64,000 nt of DNA, taken from assembly GCF_003611635.1 (NCBI RefSeq), contig NZ_RAVZ01000001.1, positions 1 to 64,000 on the forward strand, written 5' to 3'. The translations under genes were made by a program, and so were the position numbers. The number at the start of each line of letters is the position of its first letter. Positions within the stretch are counted from its first letter, which is position 1. The notes under the pieces are model-generated. The model searched no databases. It was not told where the DNA came from and saw only the letters and a list, made by a program, of their open reading frames with translations. The stretch is from Corallococcus terminator. GTDB lineage: Bacteria > Myxococcota > Myxococcia > Myxococcales > Myxococcaceae. Below, piece by piece: positions 21,658-30,544 of the stretch.

Positions 21658-24105
21658 TCAGGCGTGAAACGCGTCCTGCCGCTCCGCGGGTGGCTGCGCC
21701 GGGAGCGTGAAGAAGAACGTGCTCCCCGCCCCCGGATGGCTCTCCACCCCCAACTGTCCGCCGTGGGCCTCGACGAGCCCCTTCACGATGGCGAGCCCCA
21801 GGCCCGCGCCTTCCTTGCGCTTCGCGTGGGCCTGCCAGAAGGGTTCGAAGAGGTGCGGGAGGTCGTCCGGCGGAATCCCGGGCCCCGTGTCACGCACCGA
21901 GAAGCGCACCTGACCGCCTTCGGCCTGGACGCGAAGGAAGATGCTCCCGCCTTCAGGGGTGAACTTGAGCGCGTTGCCCACGAGGTTGGAGAAGATCTGA
22001 AGGGCCCGCTCGCGGTCGGCGAGCACGGTGGGCAGCCCCTCCGGCACGACCGCCACCAACTGGAGTGATTTCGCCTCCGCGAGGGCCCGGTGCAGCTCCA
22101 CGGCCTCGCGGACCAGCGGCGCCACGTCCAGCGCCTCGCGCTCCACCGACAGGCCCCCGCCCTCCAGGCGGGCCACGTCCAACAGGTCCTGGATGAGCCG
22201 GTTCGCCCGCTGGAGCGACTTCTCCAGCGAGTCCAGGGGCCGCTGGAGGGCGCGGCTTTCGGGCAGCCCCTTCCTGAGCACCCCGGCGCTCAGGGCGATG
22301 ACGTTGAGGGGCGCGCGCAGGTCGTGGGCGACGATGCGCAGCACCTCGTCGCGGACGCGGGTCGCCTGTTGGGACTTCTCCAGCATGAAGCGCCACGCCT
22401 GCTCCATCTGCTTGCGCTCCGTGATGTCCTGGATCTGCGAGACGAAGTGCAGCGGCGCCCCGTGGGCATCGCGGACCATCGAGGCCCGCATCTGGGTGGT
22501 CACGACGTGCCCATCGCGGTGGAAGTAGCGCTTTTCCATCTGGTACGTGTCGATGTCGCCCTGGAGCAACCGGCGCACGTTCAGCAGATCCAGCTCCAGG
22601 TCCTCCGGGACGGTGATGTCCTGGAACGTCCTCGCCAGCAGCTCCGCCTGTGAATAGCCGACGATGTGGCGCAGCGACGCGTTCACGTTGAGGAACCGGC
22701 CGTCCAGGCCGACCAGCGCCATGCCGATGGGCGCATCCTCGAACGAGGTCCGGAAGCGCTCCTCGCTGTTGCGCAGCACCTCCTCCGCCCGCTTGCGCGC
22801 GGTGATGTCGCGAAGGATGACGGTGAGGATCCTTGTGCCCTCCACCTCCAGCTTGGAGATGCTGGCCTCCGCCGGGAACGTCTCCCCTCCCTTGCGCCGG
22901 CCGGAGATGGGCAGCCGCTCCCCCATGTGCCGGGAAGTCATGGCGCCCTGGGCGAAGTGCCGGACGTGCCGCGCGTGGAGCGCCTGGAGGCTCTCCGGCA
23001 GCAGCACCCCCAGCGGGCGCCCGACTATCTCATTCGCGGCGTAGCCGAAGATGCGTTCAGCGCTCGCGTTGAACAGGACGATGCGCTGCGCATCGTCGAT
23101 GGAGATGATGGCGTCCGCCGCGTTGGAGACGATGCCGGCGAATCTCGCCTCCGACAGCCGCAGGGACTGCTCCGACAGTTGGCTCCTGGCATCCAACCGG
23201 GAGAGGGCCTTCGCATTCCAGAAGGTCACCGCGAGGAAGGCGGCCATCATCAGGCTCGCGAACAGCATGACCCCGGAGATGGGCCCGAAGAGCGTCAGCC
23301 GCTCCCCCAGCAACCGCGCCGCGACCACGACCAGCGGCGTGAGGAGGGCCGCCGGGAGGAGCCGGCGCGCCAACAGGCCGCCGAGATCCTTCTTCAGAAG
23401 CATGCCCATCAGCCCCTGCTCGGGGTGGACGGAGAGGATGGCGAGCGACAACAGCATCAGCAGCAGCGCCGAGTTGAGCCCCATGGGGGTGGAGGACGAC
23501 TCGAAGTTGACGGACGCGAGCTCGGGGCCCACCTCCCGCAGCAGGAAGCCCAGGAGGACCCACGAGGCCATCACCAGGGTCACCAGGGCCAGCCACCGGG
23601 CGGGATACCAGCCCTGGCGCGTCCGCACGTGCAGGAGCAGGAGCGCCAGTCCCGTGAGACAGAGGCCCAGCGCGCTGCCCGGCCTGGACAGACCGGACGA
23701 CACCGCGCTGCCTCCGTCCCCCAGCAGCAGCCGGTGGACGCCCGAAACGCCCCCGAGCGCGGACCAGCCCAGGGCTCCGACCCCCAGCAACACGGTGACC
23801 GTCGCCAGCCCCCGCCCCGCCTTCTGTCGCCAGCCCTGCTCCGTCTCCCGGTGAAGCCACCCCAGGGCGACGCCCGCCAACACGTAGCCCAGCGCCGTGC
23901 CGGGCGACATCACGACCGTGTCCGCGGAGAAGGCCAGGATGAGATGGGGAACGCCCAACCCCCAGCTCAGCAGCACGAAGAGGCCCGCTCCCACCAGGAG
24001 AGCGCGCGCGGCGGGCACCAGCCTGCCCATCACCCACTGGAGTCGCTGGAGCGAATCCCTCCGCGAGCGTCCTGGCGCACGGGCAGCCGACCACGGTTCA
24101 CTCAT
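21658..24105 (-). CDS. membrane sensor histidine kinase with two PAS domains, 815 aa
   Basis: Seen: an N-terminal membrane region with about seven to eight hydrophobic helices (residues about 30-300), including VMSPGTALGYVLAGVALGWL and STPMGLNSALLLMLLSLAI, resembling MASE-like sensory modules. Two PAS domains follow: FAGIVSNAADAIISIDDAQRI with the PAC end RDITARKRAEE, and FRTSFEDAPIGMALVGLDGRF ending IQDITERKQMEQ. HisKA has the phospho-accepting His in LRIVAHDLRAPLN; HATPase_c has NLVGNALKFTPEGG, DTGPGIPPDD and GAGLGLAIVKGLVEAHGG. All catalytic boxes are intact. No response regulator gene is adjacent, so the partner is unknown (an orphan kinase, common in myxobacteria). It is convergent with the mxc genes; no evidence links it to iron. 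Confidence 0.92.
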   Translation of the reverse strand: MSEPWSAARAPGRSRRDSLQRLQWVMGRLVPAARALLVGAGLFVLLSWGLGVPHLILAFSADTVVMSPGTALGYVLAGVALGWLHRETEQGWRQKAGRGLATVTVLLGVGALGWSALGGVSGVHRLLLGDGGSAVSSGLSRPGSALGLCLTGLALLLLHVRTRQGWYPARWLALVTLVMASWVLLGFLLREVGPELASVNFESSSTPMGLNSALLLMLLSLAILSVHPEQGLMGMLLKKDLGGLLARRLLPAALLTPLVVVAARLLGERLTLFGPISGVMLFASLMMAAFLAVTFWNAKALSRLDARSQLSEQSLRLSEARFAGIVSNAADAIISIDDAQRIVLFNASAERIFGYAANEIVGRPLGVLLPESLQALHARHVRHFAQGAMTSRHMGERLPISGRRKGGETFPAEASISKLEVEGTRILTVILRDITARKRAEEVLRNSEERFRTSFEDAPIGMALVGLDGRFLNVNASLRHIVGYSQAELLARTFQDITVPEDLELDLLNVRRLLQGDIDTYQMEKRYFHRDGHVVTTQMRASMVRDAHGAPLHFVSQIQDITERKQMEQAWRFMLEKSQQATRVRDEVLRIVAHDLRAPLNVIALSAGVLRKGLPESRALQRPLDSLEKSLQRANRLIQDLLDVARLEGGGLSVEREALDVAPLVREAVELHRALAEAKSLQLVAVVPEGLPTVLADRERALQIFSNLVGNALKFTPEGGSIFLRVQAEGGQVRFSVRDTGPGIPPDDLPHLFEPFWQAHAKRKEGAGLGLAIVKGLVEAHGGQLGVESHPGAGSTFFFTLPAQPPAERQDAFHA

Positions 24106-24406
24106 GGCGGCGCGGCCCCCATGAGGGACCGGGAAGGCGGGCGCGACACCGGCCAGGAACGCGAGCGCTCGGTGTCCGCATGGCCATGCCAGCCCAGGGC
24201 CTCATCGCGTCCGGAGCGCGAGCGGCGCACGGGCAGTTCGCGGAAGCCCGCTCCCCCCACTGCTTCGGTGGGACCAGGCAGGCGGCTGACGCGGACGGGG
24301 ATTCGCATGGCGGGGCCCAGAGGGGAACCTGGAGTCCCTTCGGGGGTCTGGCAAGGGCGGCGCCCGCAAGGACGCCGCCCCGGTACAACAGCCCCTCAGG
24401 GAGGGA
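24106..24406. other. intergenic region, 301 bases
   Basis: Lies between the M19 gene stop and the histidine kinase start, both minus strand. It holds one strong hairpin near its right end (annotated separately) and presumably the kinase promoter. No gene, tRNA or repeat was seen; short open frames here lack supporting signals. Confidence 0.5.
24355..24380 (-). terminator. hairpin after the M19 peptidase gene
   Basis: A perfect 8-base-pair GC stem (24355-24362 with 24373-24380) and 10-base loop, 27 bases beyond the stop codon on the minus strand. There is no T-run after it, so it is a probable rather than certain terminator. Confidence 0.5.
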
Positions 24407-26443
24407 TCAGGTGCACATCAGCCACGAGCACTTGTTCGACTGGCACTCGCGCCCGCTGGAGCAGATGGAGCCCTTGGCCCGCTTCTCCACGCACTTGCCG
24501 GAGTTGGTGCCCCAGCCGCAGAACTGGGTGGCGCCGCAGTGCGAATCGGTGGTGCAGGAGCACGTGCCGTTCAGCCCGCTGCAACCGTCGATGGCGTTGC
24601 AGGAGCCGCTCTTGCACTCCTGGTTGAAGCGGCACGTCTCCGCGACGGCCTTGGTGGCGGGCGAGTAGGCCTTGCCGCAGATCTGCGGGTACGTCGCCTC
24701 ACGGGTGGCCTTGGGGACGTAGGCCGCGACACCACCGGTGTCGATGTCGTTCGCCGCGTCGGCCATGCCGGAGCGGGCGCTGTTCGCGCGCTCCCACATC
24801 CGGATGTAGTTCTCCGACGAGCCTTCCAGACCGCTGGTGTTCACGCCGAGCTGCTTCAGGTCCTTCACCACGTCCGGCAGCAGGCCCACGTGGGCCAGAC
24901 CGTAGATGTCGAAGTCGGTGCCCAGGCGGGCCGGGCCGGAGACGCGCTGCTGCTCACGCTGCGCATCCGCCTCCGCGCGGAAGCCCGCCGAGCACGCGCC
25001 GAAGTCACCGAAGCGCGGCCGCGTCTGCTGGATGAAGCCGTTGAGGTCCGCGCCGAAGCCCATGTTGACCTTGAGGCCCTGGCGGCCGAACTCGTACGCC
25101 TGCGCGAGCGAGCGCGTGGAGCCCTGGCAGGAGTTGGCCACGGTCGTGCGGGTGTAGGCGCGCGTCTCGTCATGCGCGGTGCGCAGGCCGAACATGCCGC
25201 CCGTCTGGCGCACGTAGCGCACCACCCAGGACGGGGTGGTCTTCTCGTTGGCGGCGAGCGCCGGGTTCATGATCTCGCGGAAGTGGCCGTGGGAGATCAT
25301 CAGCGGGTAGTACGTGTTCGCCTGGGACACGGCATACGTGTCCTGAACGCTCTTCTCGGACATGTGGGCGATGTCGATGATCATCCCCTTGGCGATCATC
25401 TCCTGGACCAGCGCCTTGCCGTCCGCGGTGAGGCCCTTGGTGTTGCGGCAGTTCGCGTCCACGTCGAAGCCCAGCGTGAAGCCGGAGCCGGTGAGACCGC
25501 AGTCCGTGTCGATGTGGCAGTTCTCCAGGAACTGGGCGACCTGGAAGATGGCGTTGTGGGGCGCGGCGCCGCCAAAGCGGTTGTCCAACTGGTGCACGGG
25601 CTGCAGCGAGCGCACGCCCAGCGAATAGACGCGGTTCAACTCCGAGCGCCAGTCCTTGGTGCCGAACAGCTTGCTGGATTCGATGGAGAGCACCATCGCC
25701 AGCTTGCCGGAGGCGATGATCTGCCGGGCATGCGCGGGCGACAGGGCGATCTCCGCCCAGTCGGTGCGGGCATCGAAGTCGCGCGCCATCTGGAGCTGGA
25801 TGTCCACGTCCATCATCTCGTCACAGGGCCGCTTGAGGTTCTGGTACGGCAGCGCCTTGCAGAGGAACTCGTTGCTGACGAGCGACACCATGACCAGGGA
25901 CATGCCGCCCTGGCGGGCCTTGTTGAGCCACCCTTCCCACGCCTGCTGGTGCGCGATGGTGTCCCAGCGCGGCCACTGGGTGTTCACGTTCTTGCGGCCC
26001 AGGTGCAGGCCGGTGTCGCCCTCGGTGCCTTCCACCTGACCGATGACCTCCGAGGCCAGCGCGCCGCCGACGCCGAAGACGTCCGACAGGATGGGCACGC
26101 CGCCCAGGTTCACGCTGCCCGCGTTGGGACAGAGGTTGAGCATGTCCCGCAGGTCCATGCGGACCCGAGCATGGTCGCTCTCCGGTTCACCGCCGTCACA
26201 GCTCGCGAGCGTGCCGGTGTGGCCGCCATGGAACCAGCCACCGCTGAAGGCCTCCTCGGCGAACATGTGGTGGTGCATCTCCGCGAAGCCGCCCACCGCC
26301 AGCGGCTGGGCGACCTCCGCGGGCGCTTCGGGAAGCGTCGCGGGAGCCTCTTCGGAGACCGGGCCACAGCCCAGCGCGAGCGCCGAGGCCGCGAGGAACG
26401 GGGCGAACAGACTTCGGGAACTGAAACGGGAACGACGTTGCAT
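24407..26443 (-). CDS. M19 membrane-dipeptidase-like lipoprotein with Cys-rich tail, 678 aa
   Basis: Seen: a lipoprotein signal (FAPFLAASALALGCGP), then an amidohydrolase-type barrel with FAEMHHHMFAEE (first metal site), MVLSIESSKLFG, LQPVHQLDNRFGG, KGMIIDIAHMSEKSV, YPLMISHGHFREI and NMGFGADLNGF. The order matches peptidase family M19 (renal dipeptidase), with an N-terminal His cluster, an IDIAHMS block and a SHG block. About 70 C-terminal residues form a Cys-rich module (CRFNQECKSGSCN, CSCTTDSHCGATQFCG, CSSGRECQSNKCSWLMC) like those on many secreted myxobacterial enzymes. The substrate may be dipeptides or D-amino-acid peptides from prey or peptidoglycan (inference). ATG 26443 is chosen over an ATG ten codons upstream because AAAGG precedes it at good spacing. 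Confidence 0.8.
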   Translation of the reverse strand: MQRRSRFSSRSLFAPFLAASALALGCGPVSEEAPATLPEAPAEVAQPLAVGGFAEMHHHMFAEEAFSGGWFHGGHTGTLASCDGGEPESDHARVRMDLRDMLNLCPNAGSVNLGGVPILSDVFGVGGALASEVIGQVEGTEGDTGLHLGRKNVNTQWPRWDTIAHQQAWEGWLNKARQGGMSLVMVSLVSNEFLCKALPYQNLKRPCDEMMDVDIQLQMARDFDARTDWAEIALSPAHARQIIASGKLAMVLSIESSKLFGTKDWRSELNRVYSLGVRSLQPVHQLDNRFGGAAPHNAIFQVAQFLENCHIDTDCGLTGSGFTLGFDVDANCRNTKGLTADGKALVQEMIAKGMIIDIAHMSEKSVQDTYAVSQANTYYPLMISHGHFREIMNPALAANEKTTPSWVVRYVRQTGGMFGLRTAHDETRAYTRTTVANSCQGSTRSLAQAYEFGRQGLKVNMGFGADLNGFIQQTRPRFGDFGACSAGFRAEADAQREQQRVSGPARLGTDFDIYGLAHVGLLPDVVKDLKQLGVNTSGLEGSSENYIRMWERANSARSGMADAANDIDTGGVAAYVPKATREATYPQICGKAYSPATKAVAETCRFNQECKSGSCNAIDGCSGLNGTCSCTTDSHCGATQFCGWGTNSGKCVEKRAKGSICSSGRECQSNKCSWLMCT

Positions 26444-26542
26444 GCGGTGTACCTTTCTTGGGGGGGAAGGCACACCGGGCGTATCAGCAGTCGTTCCAGC
26501 TAATCAAATCTCGCGGCGTATGCGCATTAATACATCACACGC

Positions 26543-26902
26543 TCATTCGTCGAAACACGGGCCGCTCTGACGCACCTCGACGATGGACCACTCCGCCGCG
26601 GGACACTCGCTGGCGATGGCGAGCGCTTCCTCCCGGGTGTGGACGTCGATGAGGAAGAAGCCCCCGACGATCTCCTTCGATTCGGTGAAGGGGCCGTCGC
26701 TGAAGGACCGCTTGCCCTCGCGCACCTGGATGCGGACGCCCTCCTCGTCGGAGCGGAGCGAGTCGCTGGCCAGCAGCAGGCCTCGCGTCTGGAGGTCCGC
26801 GCCATAGCGCTGCATGCGCGCCATCCGCTCGGCGGCGACACGGCGCTCCCCCTCCGTGCTCGGCCGGGCTCCTGACTGCTGGATCAACACCATGAACGAC
26901 AT
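26543..26902 (-). CDS. YciI-family (YCII-related) protein, 119 aa
   Basis: A small dimeric alpha+beta barrel-type protein. Seen: MSFMVLIQQSGARPSTEGER, LQTRGLLLASDSLRS, REGKRSFSDGPFTESKEIVGGFFLIDV and EEALAIASECP, which together match the YCII-related domain often annotated in DGPF-domain proteins (here DGPFTESKE). Such genes often accompany ECF sigma factors, but none is present here. Its function is unknown. It is divergent from the NRPS/PKS operon and shares the 159-base gap with its promoter; no functional link is shown. A second in-frame ATG three codons in (26893) is possible. Confidence 0.85.
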   Translation of the reverse strand: MSFMVLIQQSGARPSTEGERRVAAERMARMQRYGADLQTRGLLLASDSLRSDEEGVRIQVREGKRSFSDGPFTESKEIVGGFFLIDVHTREEALAIASECPAAEWSIVEVRQSGPCFDE

Positions 26903-27061
26903 CGCGTGCTCCCCTCCGGCCGGGAACGGACCGGACCACTGACGCTCGCCTGATACCTACTCGGGCAGGTAGAAGCCTGGGTTTTTTCTGACTTCCGTTT
27001 CCATCCAGGCCCAGAGCATTTTAATAGTGGTTCACAGGACGCCCGTTCAAAACCCAGCTCT
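26903..27061 (+). promoter_or_regulatory. presumed promoter region of the lipopeptide operon
   Basis: A gap between divergent genes, containing an AT-rich pocket unusual for this genome (GGGTTTTTTCTG near 26980 and CATTTTAATAGT near 27018). It also holds an interrupted inverted repeat TACCT-(8)-AGGTA at 26954-26971, which could be an operator. No Fur box is visible. No clear ribosome-binding site precedes the ATG at 27062. Promoter class cannot be assigned by eye. Confidence 0.4.
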
Positions 27062-30000
27062 ATGAACTTTCTTCAAATCATTGCCTTGCGCGCTGCATCA
27101 AAACCCGACGCGCGGGCCTTCGTCTTCCTGGATGACGGAGAGAGCGAAGGCGGGAGCCTCACGTACGCGGAGCTGCAGCGGCGCACGTTGGAGGTCGGCG
27201 GCATGCTCCAGGAGGCCGGCGCGCGTGGCGAGCGCGTGCTCCTGCTGTTTCCGCCAGGTCTGGACTACCTCGTGGCGTTCCTGGGATGTCTCCAGGCGGG
27301 GGCGGTCGCCGTCCCCGCCTACCCGCCGGATCCCGCCCGGCTGGCGCGCACCCTGCCCCGACTCGAGGCGTTGACCGCGGATGCGCAGGTCCGCTTCGTC
27401 CTGGCCCCCTCCTTCATTCGCGACATGGCCCAGGGGTTGTTCGAACAGTCCGGGGCGCTCGCGCGGGCCTCGTGGCTCGCCATCGAGGACGCGGCCCACG
27501 GACACGCGGGCGCGTGGAAGGCCCCGGACACGACGCCGGACACGGTGGCGTTCCTCCAATACACGTCCGGCTCCACCGGCTCGCCGCGCGGCGTGGTGCT
27601 CACCCACGGCAACCTGCTGCACAACTCCCAGGCCATCCAGCGCTGCTTCCAGCACGACGCGGACAGCGTGGGCGTCATCTGGCTGCCGCCGTACCACGAC
27701 ATGGGCCTCATCGGCGGCATCCTCCAGCCGCTCTTCGTGGGCTTCCCCGTCGTGCTGATGTCGCCCATGGACTTCCTGGCGCGCCCGCTGCGCTGGTTGC
27801 AGGCGGTGTCCCGCTACCGCGCCACCACCAGCGGCGGACCCAACTTCGCCTACGAGCTGTGCGTCCGGAAGGCGACCCCGGAACAGGTGGCGGCGTTGGA
27901 CCTGCGCTCCTGGCGCCTCGCGTTCAACGGCGCGGAGCCCATTCACCCCGCCACGCTGGAGCGCTTCCGCGACACCTTCGCGCCCGCGGGCTTCCGCCCC
28001 GAGGCGATGTATCCCTGCTACGGGCTGGCGGAGGGCACGCTCATCGCCTCCGGCAAGGCAGCGGCCCTGCCCCTGCTGCGCGCCTTCCGCAAGGACGCGC
28101 TGGCTGACAACGAGGCCGTGCCCGTCGCCGCCACGGAGCCGGGCGCGCTCCAACTGGTGGGCTGTGGCGTGCGCCTGCCGGATCAGGAGCTGCTCATCGT
28201 GGATCCCACGCGGCGGCTGCCCCTGCCCGAAGGCAAGGTCGGGGAGGTGTGGCTGCGCGGGCCCTCCGTCGCCCAGGGCTATTGGAACCGCCCCGAGGAG
28301 ACAGCGGAGAGCTTCCAGGCACGGCGCGCGGATGCGCCCACCGAAGGCCCCTACCTGCGAACTGGCGACCTGGGCTTCCTGCGCGAAGGCGAGCTGTTCG
28401 TCAGCGGGCGCCTCAAGGACCTGATCATCGTCCGGGGCCGCAACCACCATCCCCACGATCTGGAGCGGACCGCCGTCGCCAGCCATCCCGCGCTGCGGCC
28501 CGGGTGCTCCGCGGCGTTCGGCGTGCAGACCCACGGCGCGGAGCGGCTGGTGCTGGTGCAGGAGGTGGACACGCGCAAGGCGTTCGACGCCACGGAGTGC
28601 GCGCGCGGCCTGCGCGAGGCCGTCGTGCGGGAGCACGGCGTCCAGTTGGACGAGGTGGTGTTCATCGAGCCCGGCAGCCTGCCCAAGACGTCCAGCGGCA
28701 AGGTGCAGCGCCGCGCCACCCGGGCGGCCTGGCTCGAGGGCCAGCTCCAGGTGGTGGCCCACGACACCTCCGGTGCGCACGACGGGGCGCCTTCCGCCGT
28801 CCCGGAGCTGCCGCCGCTCGACGCGTTGCGCGCCCTGACGTCGGACGTGCGCGACGCGCGGATCGCGGACTGGCTGCTGGCGCGCGCCTCGGCGGCGCTG
28901 CGCGTGGCCCCAGGCAGCGTGGACCGCGAGGCCCCGCTCGTGCAGTTGGGCCTGGACTCGCTGGCGTCGGTGGAGCTGCGGGCCGACATCGAATCGGCGC
29001 TCGGCCTGTCCATTCCGCTGCCCGAGCTGCTGGGGAGCATCACGCTCACGGAGCTGACGCGGCGCTGTCAGGGCGCGCTCGACTCCGGGCCGGGCCTGGC
29101 GCTGCGGCCCACCCCGGTGCCTCGCGACGGGGCGCTGCCGCTGTCGTTTCCGCAGGAGGAGCTGTGGCTCGCCTCGCGGTTGGACCCAAGCGGCGGCGGG
29201 TACAACATCTCCTCGGCCCTGAGCCTGCGGGGGACGCTGAAGACGGCGTGGCTGGAGGCGGCCCTGCTGGAGATTTGCCGTCGCCACGAGGCCCTGCGGA
29301 CCTGCTTCCCCGAAGTGGACGGGCGTCCGGTGCAGCGCATCCTGGCCGCCGGGCCCCTGGAGATTCCCGTGGAGGACCTGCGCGCGCTCGCGCCGGAGGC
29401 CCGCGAGGCCCGCCTCCAGGAGGTGGCGCTTTCGGAGGCGAGGGCCCCGTTCGCGCTCCAGCACGGCCCCCTGCTGCGGGCCCGGCTGCTCTGGCTGGAG
29501 GATGCGCGGCACGTGCTGCTCTTCACCGTGCACCACATCGTCGCGGACGGCTGGTCCATGCGCCTGATCATCCAGGAGCTCACGGCCCTGTATTCCGCCT
29601 TCCAGGCGGGCGTGACGCCCACCCTGCCCGCGCTGCCCTACCAGTACGCGGACTTCGCGGTGTGGCAGCGCCAGCGGCTGACGGGCGCGCATCTGGAGTC
29701 GCTGCTCGACTGGTGGCGCGCGGAGGTGGCGGGACTTCCCACCGGCCTGAAGCTGCCCACGGACCGTGAGCCCGGAGGCCCGCCGGATGCCCGCGGCGGC
29801 ACGCTGAGCACGCGGTTGTCGCCAGAGCTGGCGGCGCGCCTGCGGGAGGGCTGCGCCCGGCAGGGGGTGACGCCGTTCATGTGGATGCTCGCGGTCTTCC
29901 AGACGCTGCTGGCGCGCACCACCGGGCAGGAGGACGTCCCGGTGGGCGTCGCGGACCTGGGCCGCGCCGCCCCGGGCTCCGAGCGCGTCATCGGCAACTT

Positions 30001-30544
30001 CGTCAACATGCTGGTGCTGCGCACGCCGCTGGGCGGCGATCCCCCGTTCAGCGAAGTGCTGCGCCACGTAAAGGAGCGCTCGCTGGGCGCCGCCGCCCAC
30101 GCCGAGCTTCCCTACGAGCAGTTGGGCCGCGGCCGGCCTCCGCTGTTCCGCGCCGCGTTCGGCACCCAGAACCAACCGCGCGAGCGCGTGTCGCTGCCCG
30201 GCCTGGAGGTGGAGCCGCTGCTGTTCGACTCCGGCGTGTCCCGGCTGGACCTCACGCTGTGGGCGTCGGAGACACCCGAAGGGCTGCGCTGTCACTGGAC
30301 CTACGCCACCCGCCTGTTCGACGCGTCCAGCGTGGAGCGGCTGCACCGCCGCTTCGTGCGCCTGCTGGAGGATTCGCTGGCGCGCCCGGACACGCGGCTC
30401 GCGGCGCTCGCCCTGGACTCCGACGACGATGCGACACCCCAGCTCCAGGGCGCCCTGGGCCGGCTGGGCACCCGGCGGCGCCGCGGCGCTGGCCCGGACG
30501 GCGGCACCCCTCCACCCGGCACGTCAGGAAACCCCACCTCATGA
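27062..30544 (+). CDS. fatty acyl-AMP ligase-ACP-condensation protein (FAAL-ACP-C), 1160 aa
   Basis: The start enzyme of the lipopeptide assembly line. Domains seen: an adenylating domain (about 1-580) with LQYTSGSTGSPRGVVLTHG, WLPPYHDMGLIGGIL and GRNHHPHDLE, signatures of fatty acyl-AMP ligases rather than acyl-CoA synthetases, plus the C-terminal lysine region KTSSGKVQRRA; an ACP with Ser633 in LGLDSLASVEL; and a condensation domain (about 685-1110) with intact H824-H-I-V-A-D-G. There is no A domain after the C domain, so it must act on an amino acid held by another protein, most simply the NRPS two genes downstream. A low-complexity Arg/Gly/Pro tail follows the C domain. The stop overlaps the next start (ATGA). 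Activation of a free fatty acid in the cytoplasm and N-acylation of the first residue are inferred. Confidence 0.92.
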   Translation: MNFLQIIALRAASKPDARAFVFLDDGESEGGSLTYAELQRRTLEVGGMLQEAGARGERVLLLFPPGLDYLVAFLGCLQAGAVAVPAYPPDPARLARTLPRLEALTADAQVRFVLAPSFIRDMAQGLFEQSGALARASWLAIEDAAHGHAGAWKAPDTTPDTVAFLQYTSGSTGSPRGVVLTHGNLLHNSQAIQRCFQHDADSVGVIWLPPYHDMGLIGGILQPLFVGFPVVLMSPMDFLARPLRWLQAVSRYRATTSGGPNFAYELCVRKATPEQVAALDLRSWRLAFNGAEPIHPATLERFRDTFAPAGFRPEAMYPCYGLAEGTLIASGKAAALPLLRAFRKDALADNEAVPVAATEPGALQLVGCGVRLPDQELLIVDPTRRLPLPEGKVGEVWLRGPSVAQGYWNRPEETAESFQARRADAPTEGPYLRTGDLGFLREGELFVSGRLKDLIIVRGRNHHPHDLERTAVASHPALRPGCSAAFGVQTHGAERLVLVQEVDTRKAFDATECARGLREAVVREHGVQLDEVVFIEPGSLPKTSSGKVQRRATRAAWLEGQLQVVAHDTSGAHDGAPSAVPELPPLDALRALTSDVRDARIADWLLARASAALRVAPGSVDREAPLVQLGLDSLASVELRADIESALGLSIPLPELLGSITLTELTRRCQGALDSGPGLALRPTPVPRDGALPLSFPQEELWLASRLDPSGGGYNISSALSLRGTLKTAWLEAALLEICRRHEALRTCFPEVDGRPVQRILAAGPLEIPVEDLRALAPEAREARLQEVALSEARAPFALQHGPLLRARLLWLEDARHVLLFTVHHIVADGWSMRLIIQELTALYSAFQAGVTPTLPALPYQYADFAVWQRQRLTGAHLESLLDWWRAEVAGLPTGLKLPTDREPGGPPDARGGTLSTRLSPELAARLREGCARQGVTPFMWMLAVFQTLLARTTGQEDVPVGVADLGRAAPGSERVIGNFVNMLVLRTPLGGDPPFSEVLRHVKERSLGAAAHAELPYEQLGRGRPPLFRAAFGTQNQPRERVSLPGLEVEPLLFDSGVSRLDLTLWASETPEGLRCHWTYATRLFDASSVERLHRRFVRLLEDSLARPDTRLAALALDSDDDATPQLQGALGRLGTRRRRGAGPDGGTPPPGTSGNPTS

